The notes under the pieces: generated by a model
Databases searched by the model: none
Told to the model about the DNA's origin: nothing
What the model saw: only the letters and a program-made list of their open reading frames with translations
NCBI GenBank assembly: GCA_018714445.1
Contig: DVNK01000027.1
Coordinates: 1 to 64,000, forward strand
Length of the DNA stretch: 64,000 nt
Direction: 5' to 3'
DNA from: Candidatus Fimadaptatus faecigallinarum
GTDB taxonomy: Bacteria > Bacillota > Clostridia > Christensenellales > Aristaeellaceae
Part shown: in pieces, positions 1-8,332 of the stretch
Layout: each line of letters begins with the position of its first letter
Numbering within the stretch: the first letter of the stretch is position 1
Program-made: the position numbers and the translations under genes

Positions 1-435
1 GCAGACATAAACATTGGACAAAGTCCCCCACGGCAGTGAGACCAGATAAAGCCGCAGGGGATTTTACTTATATAGTACGCCGGCATAGTCCGAACGGGAG
101 CGGTCAGCTAATATGAGACGAAGTGCAAATATATACATAATCATCATGAATGTATGGCAGGCTGCAAGGCGCCAATGCATCATGCCTTTATAAAAGCAAC
201 AAATTGACATGCCATCCGATACGTGGTAAAATCTGAGGTGAAGAACATAAGCATGGGGAGACGCCGTTATTTATTCCATCGTGAACTGTGTGGGCCTGTA
301 AAAGCGGATTTGCTTCTCTTGCGTCGTTACCTGTAGAGGCGGTGTCACGCGCATGTGCGTACACCTGAAAGCAGTGAACCGATTGAACGCATTCAAAGCT
401 GATCGCGAAAAATGTGAATCGAAGGAGGCGTACTT
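1..435. other. gene-free lead region
   Basis: No reading frame here looks like a protein that I recognise. The only clear signal is the promoter at 204-232, which points at the gene starting at 436. The rest shows no strong repeat or RNA gene. Confidence 0.5.
204..232 (+). promoter_or_regulatory. sigma-70 type promoter
   Basis: TTGACA at 204-209, a 17-base spacer, and TAAAAT at 227-232. This is a full consensus -35 and a five-of-six -10. It lies about 200 bases before the I42 inhibitor gene and is the only good promoter upstream of it, so a long leader is implied. Confidence 0.7.
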
Positions 436-1239
436 ATGAAGAAGTTGCTCATGTCCGTTCTGACGTTGGTCCTGGCACTGGTTCTGGCACTGCCCGCGTT
501 TGCTGAGGAAGCAGAAACCGATGCATGGTATTCACTGGAAGACGAAGTGCTGACGGTCACGCTACCGCTGTCTGTCATCGATGAGCTTTCCAACAACGCT
601 CAGGTAGATCCCGCCCCGTCATACGATGTAGAGGCCATTGACTCACCGCAGGGGATCTTTGAATTGATTACCTCGGAGATTCAGGATGATTGCTGGGTCG
701 GTTCATACCGCGTCGTAGCCGATTACGATGGCGCGGTCACCCTCACCTTTACGACGACCTGCGACGGCAATATCTGGTCGCGCTATGCACTGGATATTCT
801 AATCAGCGAGTCCAGCATTGAAGTGGTCGACGAGAATAAGCCCTGGTTTGGCATTTATGATGGCAACCTGCGCTTGAGCCTGCCTGCCAATTCGACCACC
901 GGCTACACATGGAAGTATGAGATTTCCGATCCGGACATGCTGGAACCGGTTAAGGATGAATATGTTCAGGACGCTGCGCAACAGACCATGGTGGGCGCTG
1001 GCGGCATCTGGACGGCAGAATTTGACGGCGCCGGCGCTGGCGAAGTTAAGCTCACTCTGCGCTATTGCCGCGATTGGGAGGATCAGCAGCCCGCGCAGGA
1101 ATACTCATTGCAGCTGAACGTTGCCGAGAACGGCGACGTGACGATTGCGTCGGTGGAGACCATAGTGACGGAAGTGGACGATATGTTCATCGACAGTGTG
1201 ACCACCGAAACGCCTTCCGAGCCCGAGCCTGTTGAATAA
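436..1239 (+). CDS. exported chagasin-type (I42) protease inhibitor-like protein
   Basis: A 267-residue protein with a clear Sec signal peptide (KK at residues 2-3, hydrophobic core, likely cut after AFA at residues 21-23). Residues about 130-245 carry the three loops of the inhibitor I42/chagasin fold: NSTTGYTW at 152-159, GAGG at 187-190 and an R-x-x-x-D-W segment near 209-214. Family members block papain-like cysteine proteases. The first half (about 30-125) looks like a degenerate copy of the same beta-sandwich without the loop motifs, so the protein may be an internal duplication. The AAGGAGGCG ribosome site lies just before ATG 436. The C-terminus is acidic and rich in Thr, Pro and Glu, possibly a linker. 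The gene stands alone between a promoter and a hairpin. Family is fairly sure; the target protease is unknown. Confidence 0.8.
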   Translation: MKKLLMSVLTLVLALVLALPAFAEEAETDAWYSLEDEVLTVTLPLSVIDELSNNAQVDPAPSYDVEAIDSPQGIFELITSEIQDDCWVGSYRVVADYDGAVTLTFTTTCDGNIWSRYALDILISESSIEVVDENKPWFGIYDGNLRLSLPANSTTGYTWKYEISDPDMLEPVKDEYVQDAAQQTMVGAGGIWTAEFDGAGAGEVKLTLRYCRDWEDQQPAQEYSLQLNVAENGDVTIASVETIVTEVDDMFIDSVTTETPSEPEPVE

Positions 1240-1259
1240 GCGCTTAGCGGCGCAAGTAT

Positions 1260-1309
1260 AAAGGATCCCTTGGCATGCAAGAATCTCTTGATTTGCCAAG
1301 GGATCCTTT
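1260..1309 (+). terminator. hairpin after the I42 gene
   Basis: A perfect 16-bp stem: 1260-1275 pairs with 1294-1309, with an 18-base loop. It starts 20 bases after the stop codon. No T-run follows, so it could be a terminator of the weak type or an mRNA 3' stabilising hairpin. Confidence 0.55.
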
Positions 1310-2326
1310 GCTGTCGTTTAGTCCGATTCACCATATGGGCCATCAAGTCGCTCTTTGCGATTGGCGGGAACAGGACAAGTCAAACGCTTCCGCTCAGAAT
1401 ACTGGAGCTGGCAGGTATTATGATATATCCGCCGCAGCCAACCACATGCCACTTATGCGCATTGATTCTCAAAGATGATGGCTGTGCAGATATAGCGGTT
1501 CTGCGGCCTTATTGCAGATTTCGGCCACTGTCTCTGTTTTCTGATTGGTATGCAATGCGGCCTGGTGGCGGTACCCTTCGGTTGGAGCGCATTGGGCTTT
1601 GGCCTTGTATCACGCTCGGGCATTGATTAAGCAGGTCATGTCGGCTCTACTGTCGCCAGTTTGCAGAAGGCAAGCAAGGGGCAGCCGTACGATTTGCGGC
1701 ATCGACAGCGCATTAACTGCGGACATAATAAGCGTGAATCTCTGCTCTATGGCGGCGCGATGTTCGTGGACCTTCGCTTTATCACGGCCAAATGGGAGGC
1801 GGGTCTTGGCGGCGCATTCTGCGAGGCGGTGAATGTGGCCGTCACCATATTGAGGCTTTCCGGCATTCTGGCCTTGGCTGTGATGGCAGCGGGAGGCGAT
1901 TTTGCCATTGAGCGGACGCTGTATTATATTGCAAAACCGATTGCTTTTATATCTGTTTATTTCGCGCATTATGCGCTGAAAGACGAGGATAGCCCCATTC
2001 CTTATAAAACGCATGCGGTGATTGGCATTCTGTCGATGCGGCCACAGCCATGTAGATGTCAGACGCCGGATGGCACTGATGCGGCTGAGGGTAAAGCATC
2101 GTATGGAGCTGCAATCGCGGAAAAGGGCGCGGATACATAAACGCCGCGGCAGTGCTCAACGCCTTTATGCCAGCCGCCGCGCAACGCAAGTGCAAAGAAA
2201 ATATGCCCGCCGAAGCGCACAAGCGCGGAATATTTTTTCCTGAGTGTCAGCGGTCGCGGCTCAATGGCCGGGGCGCTGAATATGCGCTGTCAAATCGGTA
2301 TCCGTAAAATACGCCATTCCCGCCGC
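1310..2326. other. gene-poor stretch with possible coding relics
   Basis: About 1 kb without a gene I can support. The + frame from about 1500 to 2020 reads as a hydrophobic protein with several membrane-like segments, but it has an in-frame TAA at 1628-1630 and no credible ribosome site, and it degrades after about 2010. This could be a decayed membrane-protein gene. I see no RNA gene or mobile element. Confidence 0.4.
1500..2020 (+). pseudogene. possible decayed membrane protein
   Basis: In one + frame the residues coded from about 1500 to 2020 form hydrophobic blocks rich in Gly, Ala, Leu and Ile, then a charged KDED segment, which resembles a multi-pass membrane protein. A TAA stop at 1628-1630 breaks it. 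I cannot name a family, so this is an inference from composition only. It may equally be chance openness in GC-rich DNA. Confidence 0.2.
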
Positions 2327-3187
2327 TCACCGCTCATTGCGCGCCAGAAAACGCCGGAGTATGGCGCAGCATTCATCGAAGAAGTCATCCACCGCGTTTT
2401 TGCTCCAAGAGCAGCCGATCAACGCCTCGCCCAGGAGATACAGCTGGAGGCGGCGGCTAAACCCGGGGGCAAAAAACGCATACTCGGTATAGCCCTTTTG
2501 AAAGGCGGCGATACGGGCGGAAGAGCCGTGCAGCTCCTTCTGATAAAAGCGTGCCAGCTCCAGTTCCACATTGCCTTCGTGGGCCAGCTCAAAGTCCAGG
2601 AGTGCGGAAACGTGGCCGTCCATGCAAAGCACGTTGCGCGTGGAAAAGTCGCCATGCACGGTTCCCATGGGAAGCAGGGCAAACAGAAGCGGGGAAGTGC
2701 TTTCCAAATAGGCTAGCGTTTTATCGCAAAGCGTCAGCGCCTCAAGCCCGGTGTCAGAGTCATGCGTCTTTTGAACGGCGTGGCGAAGCTCATGAAGCCA
2801 GGCGTTGCGCCACGTCGCGCCTTCGGACAGGGCGGGCCGATGAAGTTTGCCGAGCATGACGCCCATTTCGCGAACGATTTCATCCGACGGAGGAGAGCTG
2901 GCGATGACGCCATCCAATCGCTGGCTGATCGTATACGAGACGCCGAGTACCGTTCCGGCGCGCAGCACACGCGGCGCGCACACGCCGTTTTCGCGTGCCC
3001 TTGCGGTATAGAGCTGTTCTGCTTGAGCCCGGTCAGCCGCCGGCGGAGTGCCGTTTCCGTACAGTTTGATGATCTGCTCTGCGCACTGGAAGACGCCATG
3101 TCTGCCCAGCGCTTCATGCCCGATGGATGTGCAGCGCTCCGGTTGGAAACCGAGCGCGCGCAGTATCTGCGAATGCTCCGCTGTCAT
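2327..3187 (-). CDS. aminoglycoside phosphotransferase-family (APH) kinase
   Basis: A 286-residue protein of the APH/choline kinase fold. The C-terminal lobe has the catalytic loop HGDFSTRNVL (H-x-D-x4-N pattern) followed by LLDFE, where the usual metal-binding DFD/DFG has become DFE. The family phosphorylates small hydroxyl compounds such as aminoglycosides, choline or methylthioribose; nothing here fixes the substrate. The start is ATG 3187 (minus strand), because an AAAGGAG site sits 7-12 bases ahead; a second ATG 18 bases upstream would place that site inside the coding region. The nearby TATAAT (3252-3257, minus strand) is a plausible -10. It is a single-gene unit opposite to the genes downstream. 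Resistance is possible but not shown. Confidence 0.8.
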   Translation of the reverse strand: MTAEHSQILRALGFQPERCTSIGHEALGRHGVFQCAEQIIKLYGNGTPPAADRAQAEQLYTARARENGVCAPRVLRAGTVLGVSYTISQRLDGVIASSPPSDEIVREMGVMLGKLHRPALSEGATWRNAWLHELRHAVQKTHDSDTGLEALTLCDKTLAYLESTSPLLFALLPMGTVHGDFSTRNVLCMDGHVSALLDFELAHEGNVELELARFYQKELHGSSARIAAFQKGYTEYAFFAPGFSRRLQLYLLGEALIGCSWSKNAVDDFFDECCAILRRFLARNER

Positions 3188-4177
3188 ACCTGTCTCCTTT
3201 CTCATATGTCGGTACCGGGACCGAAGCGGGGTCTTTCGATGCCATGGATATATTATAGCACATTCTGCGCCGCGTGGGTCGACGTAGAAGGCAGGTTTGG
3301 CATATTTGAGTGTGAAAACGGCGGGTAAGCGCAGATGACTTTATGCAGCGCAAATTGGCGACAGGCGCGCGCAGAAGCATGACGCCGGCAGTTTGCGTTG
3401 CTGAGCGCGGACTGAAATAAGGCATATCTGCACAGTGTACAAAGCTTCAAAAAGATGATATAATGCTACCAAGGATCAGCAGCTCAGCTTGTCGATATTG
3501 AGCGGTGAGCGTCGGGCAGTGCGGACGAAGCAGTGGAAAAGGCGGCAGCTTGGGCATAAGGCGCATATCGGCATGGACAGCGGGCGCGGTCGGATGCATC
3601 GCGATAAAGTCATACTGTAAGACAAATACGACGTCATGGTTACGCACGGGCTGGTATCTGGATACGAATGAACCGTATGCGGTGACGGCGACTTTTGAGG
3701 TTCCAAAGCGCAAAGCGGCCGACGCTCGCGACAAGCGCGGCCCAAAATTCGGTGTTTCATCAATTGACGTCCATACCAAATCTGCAAACTGACGTAAACA
3801 AGGCTGTTCAAAGCCGGAAAAGCCGAACGACGCCGATGCTCTGTCCGAGCCAGGGCAGAGCATGCATTTGATGTGAGCAAACGACATGTCGCCTTTTTGC
3901 AAGGCGAGATACCGGGGACTTAAACATGACGGGTGAATTGCTGTTCGCGCTGGCGAATATACATCTTGCCAGCGGGCGGGTGTCGCCGGCCAGGTCGGGT
4001 TTGGACAGAACGGCGGATGACAGCGGGCCCATGCTGGCTTCATTGTAGCACTTTTGTATAACATGGATGTGCGCGCATTGCACGTTGGGGCCGCAATATG
4101 GCTATTCATGCGGGCATGACCGCGTCGCTCGCTGCCGACGCTGAAGCGATCCGCGCTCAGAGAAAGGAGGTCACAGC
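3188..4177. other. gene-poor stretch before the RiPP cluster
   Basis: About 990 bases with no gene I can support on either strand. It holds a -10 for the APH-like gene (TATAAT on the minus strand at 3252-3257) and a + strand promoter-like pair at 3436-3464. Several frames stay open by chance. It may hold remnants of lost genes, or a long leader for the RiPP operon. Confidence 0.45.
3436..3464 (+). promoter_or_regulatory. candidate promoter upstream of the RiPP operon
   Basis: TGTACA at 3436-3441 (four of six matches to the -35), a 17-base spacer, and a perfect TATAAT at 3459-3464. It points to the radical SAM gene at 4178 but lies about 710 bases away with no gene between, so it would give a long untranslated leader. 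Confidence 0.4.
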
Positions 4178-5605
4178 ATGCGCTATATATTGAATAAAGA
4201 CGTCGGTTTACGGCGGTGGCGGCGCGTTCCGTTTGCCTATTACCGCAGGCGCGAACGAAATGCCAGGGGCGTTTCAAAGGAAACGTTTGATTTGCTCCTG
4301 CGCTGTGACGGGATCCAGGACATTCGGGATGACGAGCCCATCGCGCCGCTGGTGACGCGCGAACTCTGCCACCCGGCCGGGGCAGGTGAGCAGTTGACGA
4401 GCTGGCAGCGCTTCCGATCGTACGACAACGAGTATTTTCCGGCACTGAACTGGATGCTTACCGGTAAGTGCAACCTGAACTGCCTGCACTGTTTCAACGC
4501 GGCGGACAATGCGCGGCTGCAAAGCGAGTTCACGCTTGAAGAAGCGATGCGGCTGATCGACGAGGCGGCGGCCTGTGGGATTCATGCATTTACGCTGACC
4601 GGCGGCGAACCCATGTTCCATAAGGATTTCATGCGGATCTTTAAAGGCATCTATGAGCGCGATATGTTTGTGGAGGAGCTGAACACCAACGGCACGTTCA
4701 TAACGCGTGAGATTCTGCGGGAAATGAAGTCGATGGGCGCAAACCCCAAGTTCAAGATATCATTTGACGGCTTGGGCTGCCACGACTGGCTGCGGAACCA
4801 GAAGGGCGCGGAGATGGTCGCGCTGAAGGCGATTGAATTGTGCGTGGAGGAAGGCTTTGAGGTCATGGCGCAGACCAATGTACACCGCCTGAACGCCGAC
4901 GCCATGCTCCCGACGGCGCAGCTGCTGAGCGACATGGGCGTAAGCGGCATGCGCATCATCCGGACCAGCGAGGCGCCGCGCTGGGTGCAGAACGCGGGTG
5001 AAGCCGGCCTTTCCTGGAACGAGTACTTTGACCGCATGCTGGAATTTATTGAGGCGTACGTTCAAACCGGCTGCACGATGGACGTGAACGTATGGCAGAT
5101 GGCAACGATATGTCCGGCGTTCAGGAAATACAGGCCCACCGCGGTCGGATGCGACGCCCGAGAATACAGGGATTCCTTGCCGGTGTGCCGGTGCAACCGT
5201 GGCCTGGTCGCCGTCGCGGCGGACGGGAACCTGTATCCGTGTCATCAGATGTCCGGCTACTACGTCAAAAACGGGAAGTTTTTGGGCAACGTCAAGGCGG
5301 ACGGGCTCAAAATACACCTGCAGCAAGGCGCATATCTGCAAGAGGTTCAGACGACGTTGAAGCAGCTAAAGGAGCGCAATAGCCAGTGCGCGGCCTGCCA
5401 GTGGTTCCGCCATTGCTGCGGAGGCTGCCGCGCGTGTGCCATGGCGCTAACGGGCGACCGGTTTGGCGTGGACTCCTCCAAATGCATATTCTTTAAGCAG
5501 GGCTATCTGGAGAAGCTGGCAGACGCACTGAAGGGCTATACGTGTAGCATACGCCTGCCCGAGGTCTCCGCCGGTGACAGTAAAGACGAAATTCAGAATG
5601 TTTAA
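4178..5605 (+). CDS. radical SAM/SPASM peptide-modifying enzyme (rSAM1)
   Basis: A 475-residue radical SAM enzyme. CNLNCLHC at residues 98-105 is the C-x3-C-x2-C site for the SAM-binding 4Fe-4S cluster, and TGGEP follows at 141-145. The last third is a SPASM region with many cysteines, including a C-x2-C-x5-CC-x2-C run, which would hold auxiliary iron-sulfur clusters. Residues 1-75 resemble the small PqqD-like recognition (RRE) domain that binds leader peptides. SPASM enzymes typically form thioether or carbon-carbon links in peptides. It is the first gene of the cluster, with AAAGGAGGTC just before ATG 4178, and is followed 45 bases later by the HlyD-like gene. The bond it makes cannot be read from sequence. 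Confidence 0.9.
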   Translation: MRYILNKDVGLRRWRRVPFAYYRRRERNARGVSKETFDLLLRCDGIQDIRDDEPIAPLVTRELCHPAGAGEQLTSWQRFRSYDNEYFPALNWMLTGKCNLNCLHCFNAADNARLQSEFTLEEAMRLIDEAAACGIHAFTLTGGEPMFHKDFMRIFKGIYERDMFVEELNTNGTFITREILREMKSMGANPKFKISFDGLGCHDWLRNQKGAEMVALKAIELCVEEGFEVMAQTNVHRLNADAMLPTAQLLSDMGVSGMRIIRTSEAPRWVQNAGEAGLSWNEYFDRMLEFIEAYVQTGCTMDVNVWQMATICPAFRKYRPTAVGCDAREYRDSLPVCRCNRGLVAVAADGNLYPCHQMSGYYVKNGKFLGNVKADGLKIHLQQGAYLQEVQTTLKQLKERNSQCAACQWFRHCCGGCRACAMALTGDRFGVDSSKCIFFKQGYLEKLADALKGYTCSIRLPEVSAGDSKDEIQNV

Positions 5606-5650
5606 GAGCAGGCAAAAGCGTTTGCCAGTCCGTTTCTTTCAGGAGGAAGT

Positions 5651-6127
5651 ATGCAGAAAAACTTGCTGTTCCGCAAAAAGGCCATAGATAAAATGACTTC
5701 GCCCGAACAGCTCAACGACTATCTGCGCGGTACCAATATAAGCCTGTGGCTGATTCTGGGCGCAGTAATCGTTCTGTTGATTGGGTTTGGCGTCTGGGGC
5801 ACGTTTGGAAGACTGGAGACGCGGTTGAATGTCGTCGCCATTTCATGGAACGGCGAGATCGAGGCGTTCGTCAAGGAAGACGACATTTCCGGCATATCAG
5901 TAGGACAGAAGGTTTATGTGGACGGTACAGAGCATAAGGTGCTGACTATTTCCGAGCAAGTCGTCTCCGCGCAAACGCACTTCTCAAATGACATGGTTCA
6001 TTTGGAAGGGCTGGCAGCGCAGGATATGTACTATGTCCTGGATCTGAGCGGGAGTCTGCCCGAGGGCGCCTATGACGCCGCGATTGTCAAGGAAGAACAT
6101 CCGCCGCTTTCCCTGTTGTTTGATTGA
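5651..6127 (+). CDS. short HlyD/NHLM-type secretion accessory protein
   Basis: A 158-residue protein with one membrane segment at about residues 32-52, preceded by a basic cytoplasmic segment. The rest is a beta-rich domain outside the membrane with a biotinyl/HlyD-like SVGQKVYVDG turn. Its place directly before two ABC transporter genes matches the HlyD-like protein of NHLM (nitrile hydratase leader microcin) export systems. It is much shorter than usual HlyD adaptors and has no long coiled coil, which fits a Gram-positive cell without an outer membrane to reach. Ribosome site AGGAGGAAGT before ATG 5651. Function as exporter partner is inferred from context. Confidence 0.7.
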   Translation: MQKNLLFRKKAIDKMTSPEQLNDYLRGTNISLWLILGAVIVLLIGFGVWGTFGRLETRLNVVAISWNGEIEAFVKEDDISGISVGQKVYVDGTEHKVLTISEQVVSAQTHFSNDMVHLEGLAAQDMYYVLDLSGSLPEGAYDAAIVKEEHPPLSLLFD

Positions 6128-6135
6128 GGTAGAGC

Positions 6136-8319
6136 ATGAAAAATGGAAAGAAGTTGAGACAGCCGATTTCGCGCGGCGTAGCCAATGTGCCGGTGATAAT
6201 GCAGATGGAGGCGCTGGAATGCGGCGCCGCATGTCTTGCGATGGTGCTGGCATATTACGGAAAATGGATCTCGCTGGAACAGGTGCGCGCGGATTGCGGC
6301 GTCTCGCGCGACGGCGCCAACGCCGGAAACGTGCTTCGCGCCGCGCGCGGCTACGGCCTTTCGGCCAAGGGATACCGCTATGAAACAGAAACGCTGCGCA
6401 ACAAGGGGACGTTTCCCTGCATAATCCATTGGAACTTCAGGCATTTTGTCGTACTGGCCGGATTCAGAGGCAAAAAAGCGTATCTTTGCGACCCGGCAAA
6501 GGGAAGCTATTCGGTTCCGATGGAGGTATTTGACGAGTCGTTTACCGGGATCTGCCTTATGCTGGCGCCGGGCGAAAACTTTGAGATGAGCGGCAAGCCT
6601 AGTAGCGTGCTGGCGTTTGCCCGAAAGCGCCTGCATGGCGCGGGCGCGTCGATTGCGTTCATTGTGCTGGCCAGCCTGATCGCCGCGCTGTTCGGCGTGC
6701 TTAAGCCTGCCGCGTCCAGAGTCTTTCTGGACAGGCTGCTCACGGGTGTGAATCCGGACTGGTTTTATCCTTTTTTAGGCATGGTCACGGCGCTTTCCGT
6801 GCTGGAGCTGCTGGTGTCGGCAGTCGCCGTGATAATGTCCAATCGCCTGAATGCGAGGCTGGAGGCATGCAGCACGGCGCTTTTCTTATGGAAGGTGCTG
6901 CACCTGCCCATGGAGTTTTTCTCTCAGCGCATGGCGGGCGACATACTGGACCGGCATGATTCCAACGCATCGATTGCCGAGACGCTCGTCAATACGCTTG
7001 CGCCGCTTTTTCTGAATCTGATAATGGTTGTCGTTTACCTTGTGGTCATGGTGAGGTACAGTTGGGTGCTTACGCTGGTAGGGCTTGTCGCCATACTCCT
7101 GAATCTTGTCATGTCCCGGATCATGGCCCGGATGCGCATCAATGTCACGCGGGTCAAGATGCAGAACGAAGGCAAGCTCAATGCGGCCACCGTCGCCGGC
7201 ATCGAGATGATCGAGACCATCAAGGCCAGCGGCGCAGAACACGGGTTCTTTGAAAGATGGACGGGTTATCAGGCGAGCGTCAATACTCAGGCGATACGAT
7301 TTGCCAAGATTGACCAGTACATGGGCCTGATTCCGGCATTTATCTCCGCGCTGAGCAATACGCTGATAATGGCGCTGGGCGTGCTGCTGACGATGCAGGG
7401 CGAGTTTACAATCGGCATGGTTATGGCGTTTCAGGGCTTTCTGTCCGCGTTCAACGCGCCCGCTTCCGCGCTGATCGAATCTGGCCAGCGCCTGCAGGAG
7501 ATGCGCAGCGAGATGGAGCGCGTAGAGGATGTCATGGATTATCCCACGGATCCGCTCTTTAAGGCGACCGGCGCCCAAATCGAGGTTAGCCGTAAAAAGC
7601 TGCACGGCGATATTTCGCTAAAGGGCGTTTCATTTGGCTATTCGCGCCTGGAAAAGCCGCTGATTCAGGACTTTAATCTTACCGTCAAGGCCGGCAGCAA
7701 AGTAGCGCTCGTAGGGCCGTCCGGCTGTGGAAAATCCACGGCCGCCAAGCTGATCTCAGGATTGTATCAGCCGTGGAGCGGCGAGATACTGTTTGATGGA
7801 AAGCCCGTGGATCAGATAGATCGCGGCGTGTTCACCGGTTCTCTGGCCGTCGTGGACCAGGAAATCACACTGTTTGAGGATACCATCGCCGGCAATATCC
7901 GGCTGTGGGACGACTCAATCGATGATTTTGACGTGATAACGGCCGCGCGCGACGCGCAGCTGCACGAGGACATAATGCAGCGCGAAGGCGGCTATCAGTA
8001 CAGAATCCGCGAGGGCGGCAAAGACTTTTCCGGCGGTCAGCGCCAGTGCATGGAGATCGCGCGCATGCTCGCGCAGGATCCCACGATTATCATAATGGAT
8101 GAAGCGACGAGCGCGCTGGACGCGCGAACCGAGCGCAATGTGATCGACGCCATCAGGGCCCGCGGCATCACCTGCATCATGGTGGCTCACAGGCTGTCCA
8201 CCATACGGGATTGCGATGAGATACTCGTCATGGACGGGGGGCGGGTCGTCGAACGCGGCAAGCACGAGCAGCTGGTTGCCGCGGGCGGATTGTATGCGCG
8301 GCTGGTCTCCAACGAGTAG
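6136..8319 (+). CDS. peptidase C39-ABC exporter (PCAT), NHLM type 1
   Basis: A 727-residue exporter that should cut the precursor after its Gly-Gly leader end and move the mature peptide across the membrane. Residues about 15-130 are a C39 peptidase: Q23 (oxyanion), C29 in ECGAAC, H103 in FRHFVV and D119 in CDPAKG. A six-helix membrane domain fills about 170-470. The ATPase has GPSGCGKST (about residue 526), FSGGQRQ and IIMDEATSALD. All catalytic residues are present. It starts 8 bases after the HlyD-like gene, and the next gene follows within 14 bases. The partner substrate is most likely the Nif11-type precursor encoded at 10738. Confidence 0.93.
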   Translation: MKNGKKLRQPISRGVANVPVIMQMEALECGAACLAMVLAYYGKWISLEQVRADCGVSRDGANAGNVLRAARGYGLSAKGYRYETETLRNKGTFPCIIHWNFRHFVVLAGFRGKKAYLCDPAKGSYSVPMEVFDESFTGICLMLAPGENFEMSGKPSSVLAFARKRLHGAGASIAFIVLASLIAALFGVLKPAASRVFLDRLLTGVNPDWFYPFLGMVTALSVLELLVSAVAVIMSNRLNARLEACSTALFLWKVLHLPMEFFSQRMAGDILDRHDSNASIAETLVNTLAPLFLNLIMVVVYLVVMVRYSWVLTLVGLVAILLNLVMSRIMARMRINVTRVKMQNEGKLNAATVAGIEMIETIKASGAEHGFFERWTGYQASVNTQAIRFAKIDQYMGLIPAFISALSNTLIMALGVLLTMQGEFTIGMVMAFQGFLSAFNAPASALIESGQRLQEMRSEMERVEDVMDYPTDPLFKATGAQIEVSRKKLHGDISLKGVSFGYSRLEKPLIQDFNLTVKAGSKVALVGPSGCGKSTAAKLISGLYQPWSGEILFDGKPVDQIDRGVFTGSLAVVDQEITLFEDTIAGNIRLWDDSIDDFDVITAARDAQLHEDIMQREGGYQYRIREGGKDFSGGQRQCMEIARMLAQDPTIIIMDEATSALDARTERNVIDAIRARGITCIMVAHRLSTIRDCDEILVMDGGRVVERGKHEQLVAAGGLYARLVSNE

Positions 8320-8332
8320 AGGAGGGAAAACT

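Noticed and set aside
3447-4445. A 332-residue minus-strand frame before and across rSAM1
   Set aside because: It overlaps the well-supported rSAM1, has no ribosome site and no recognisable domain.
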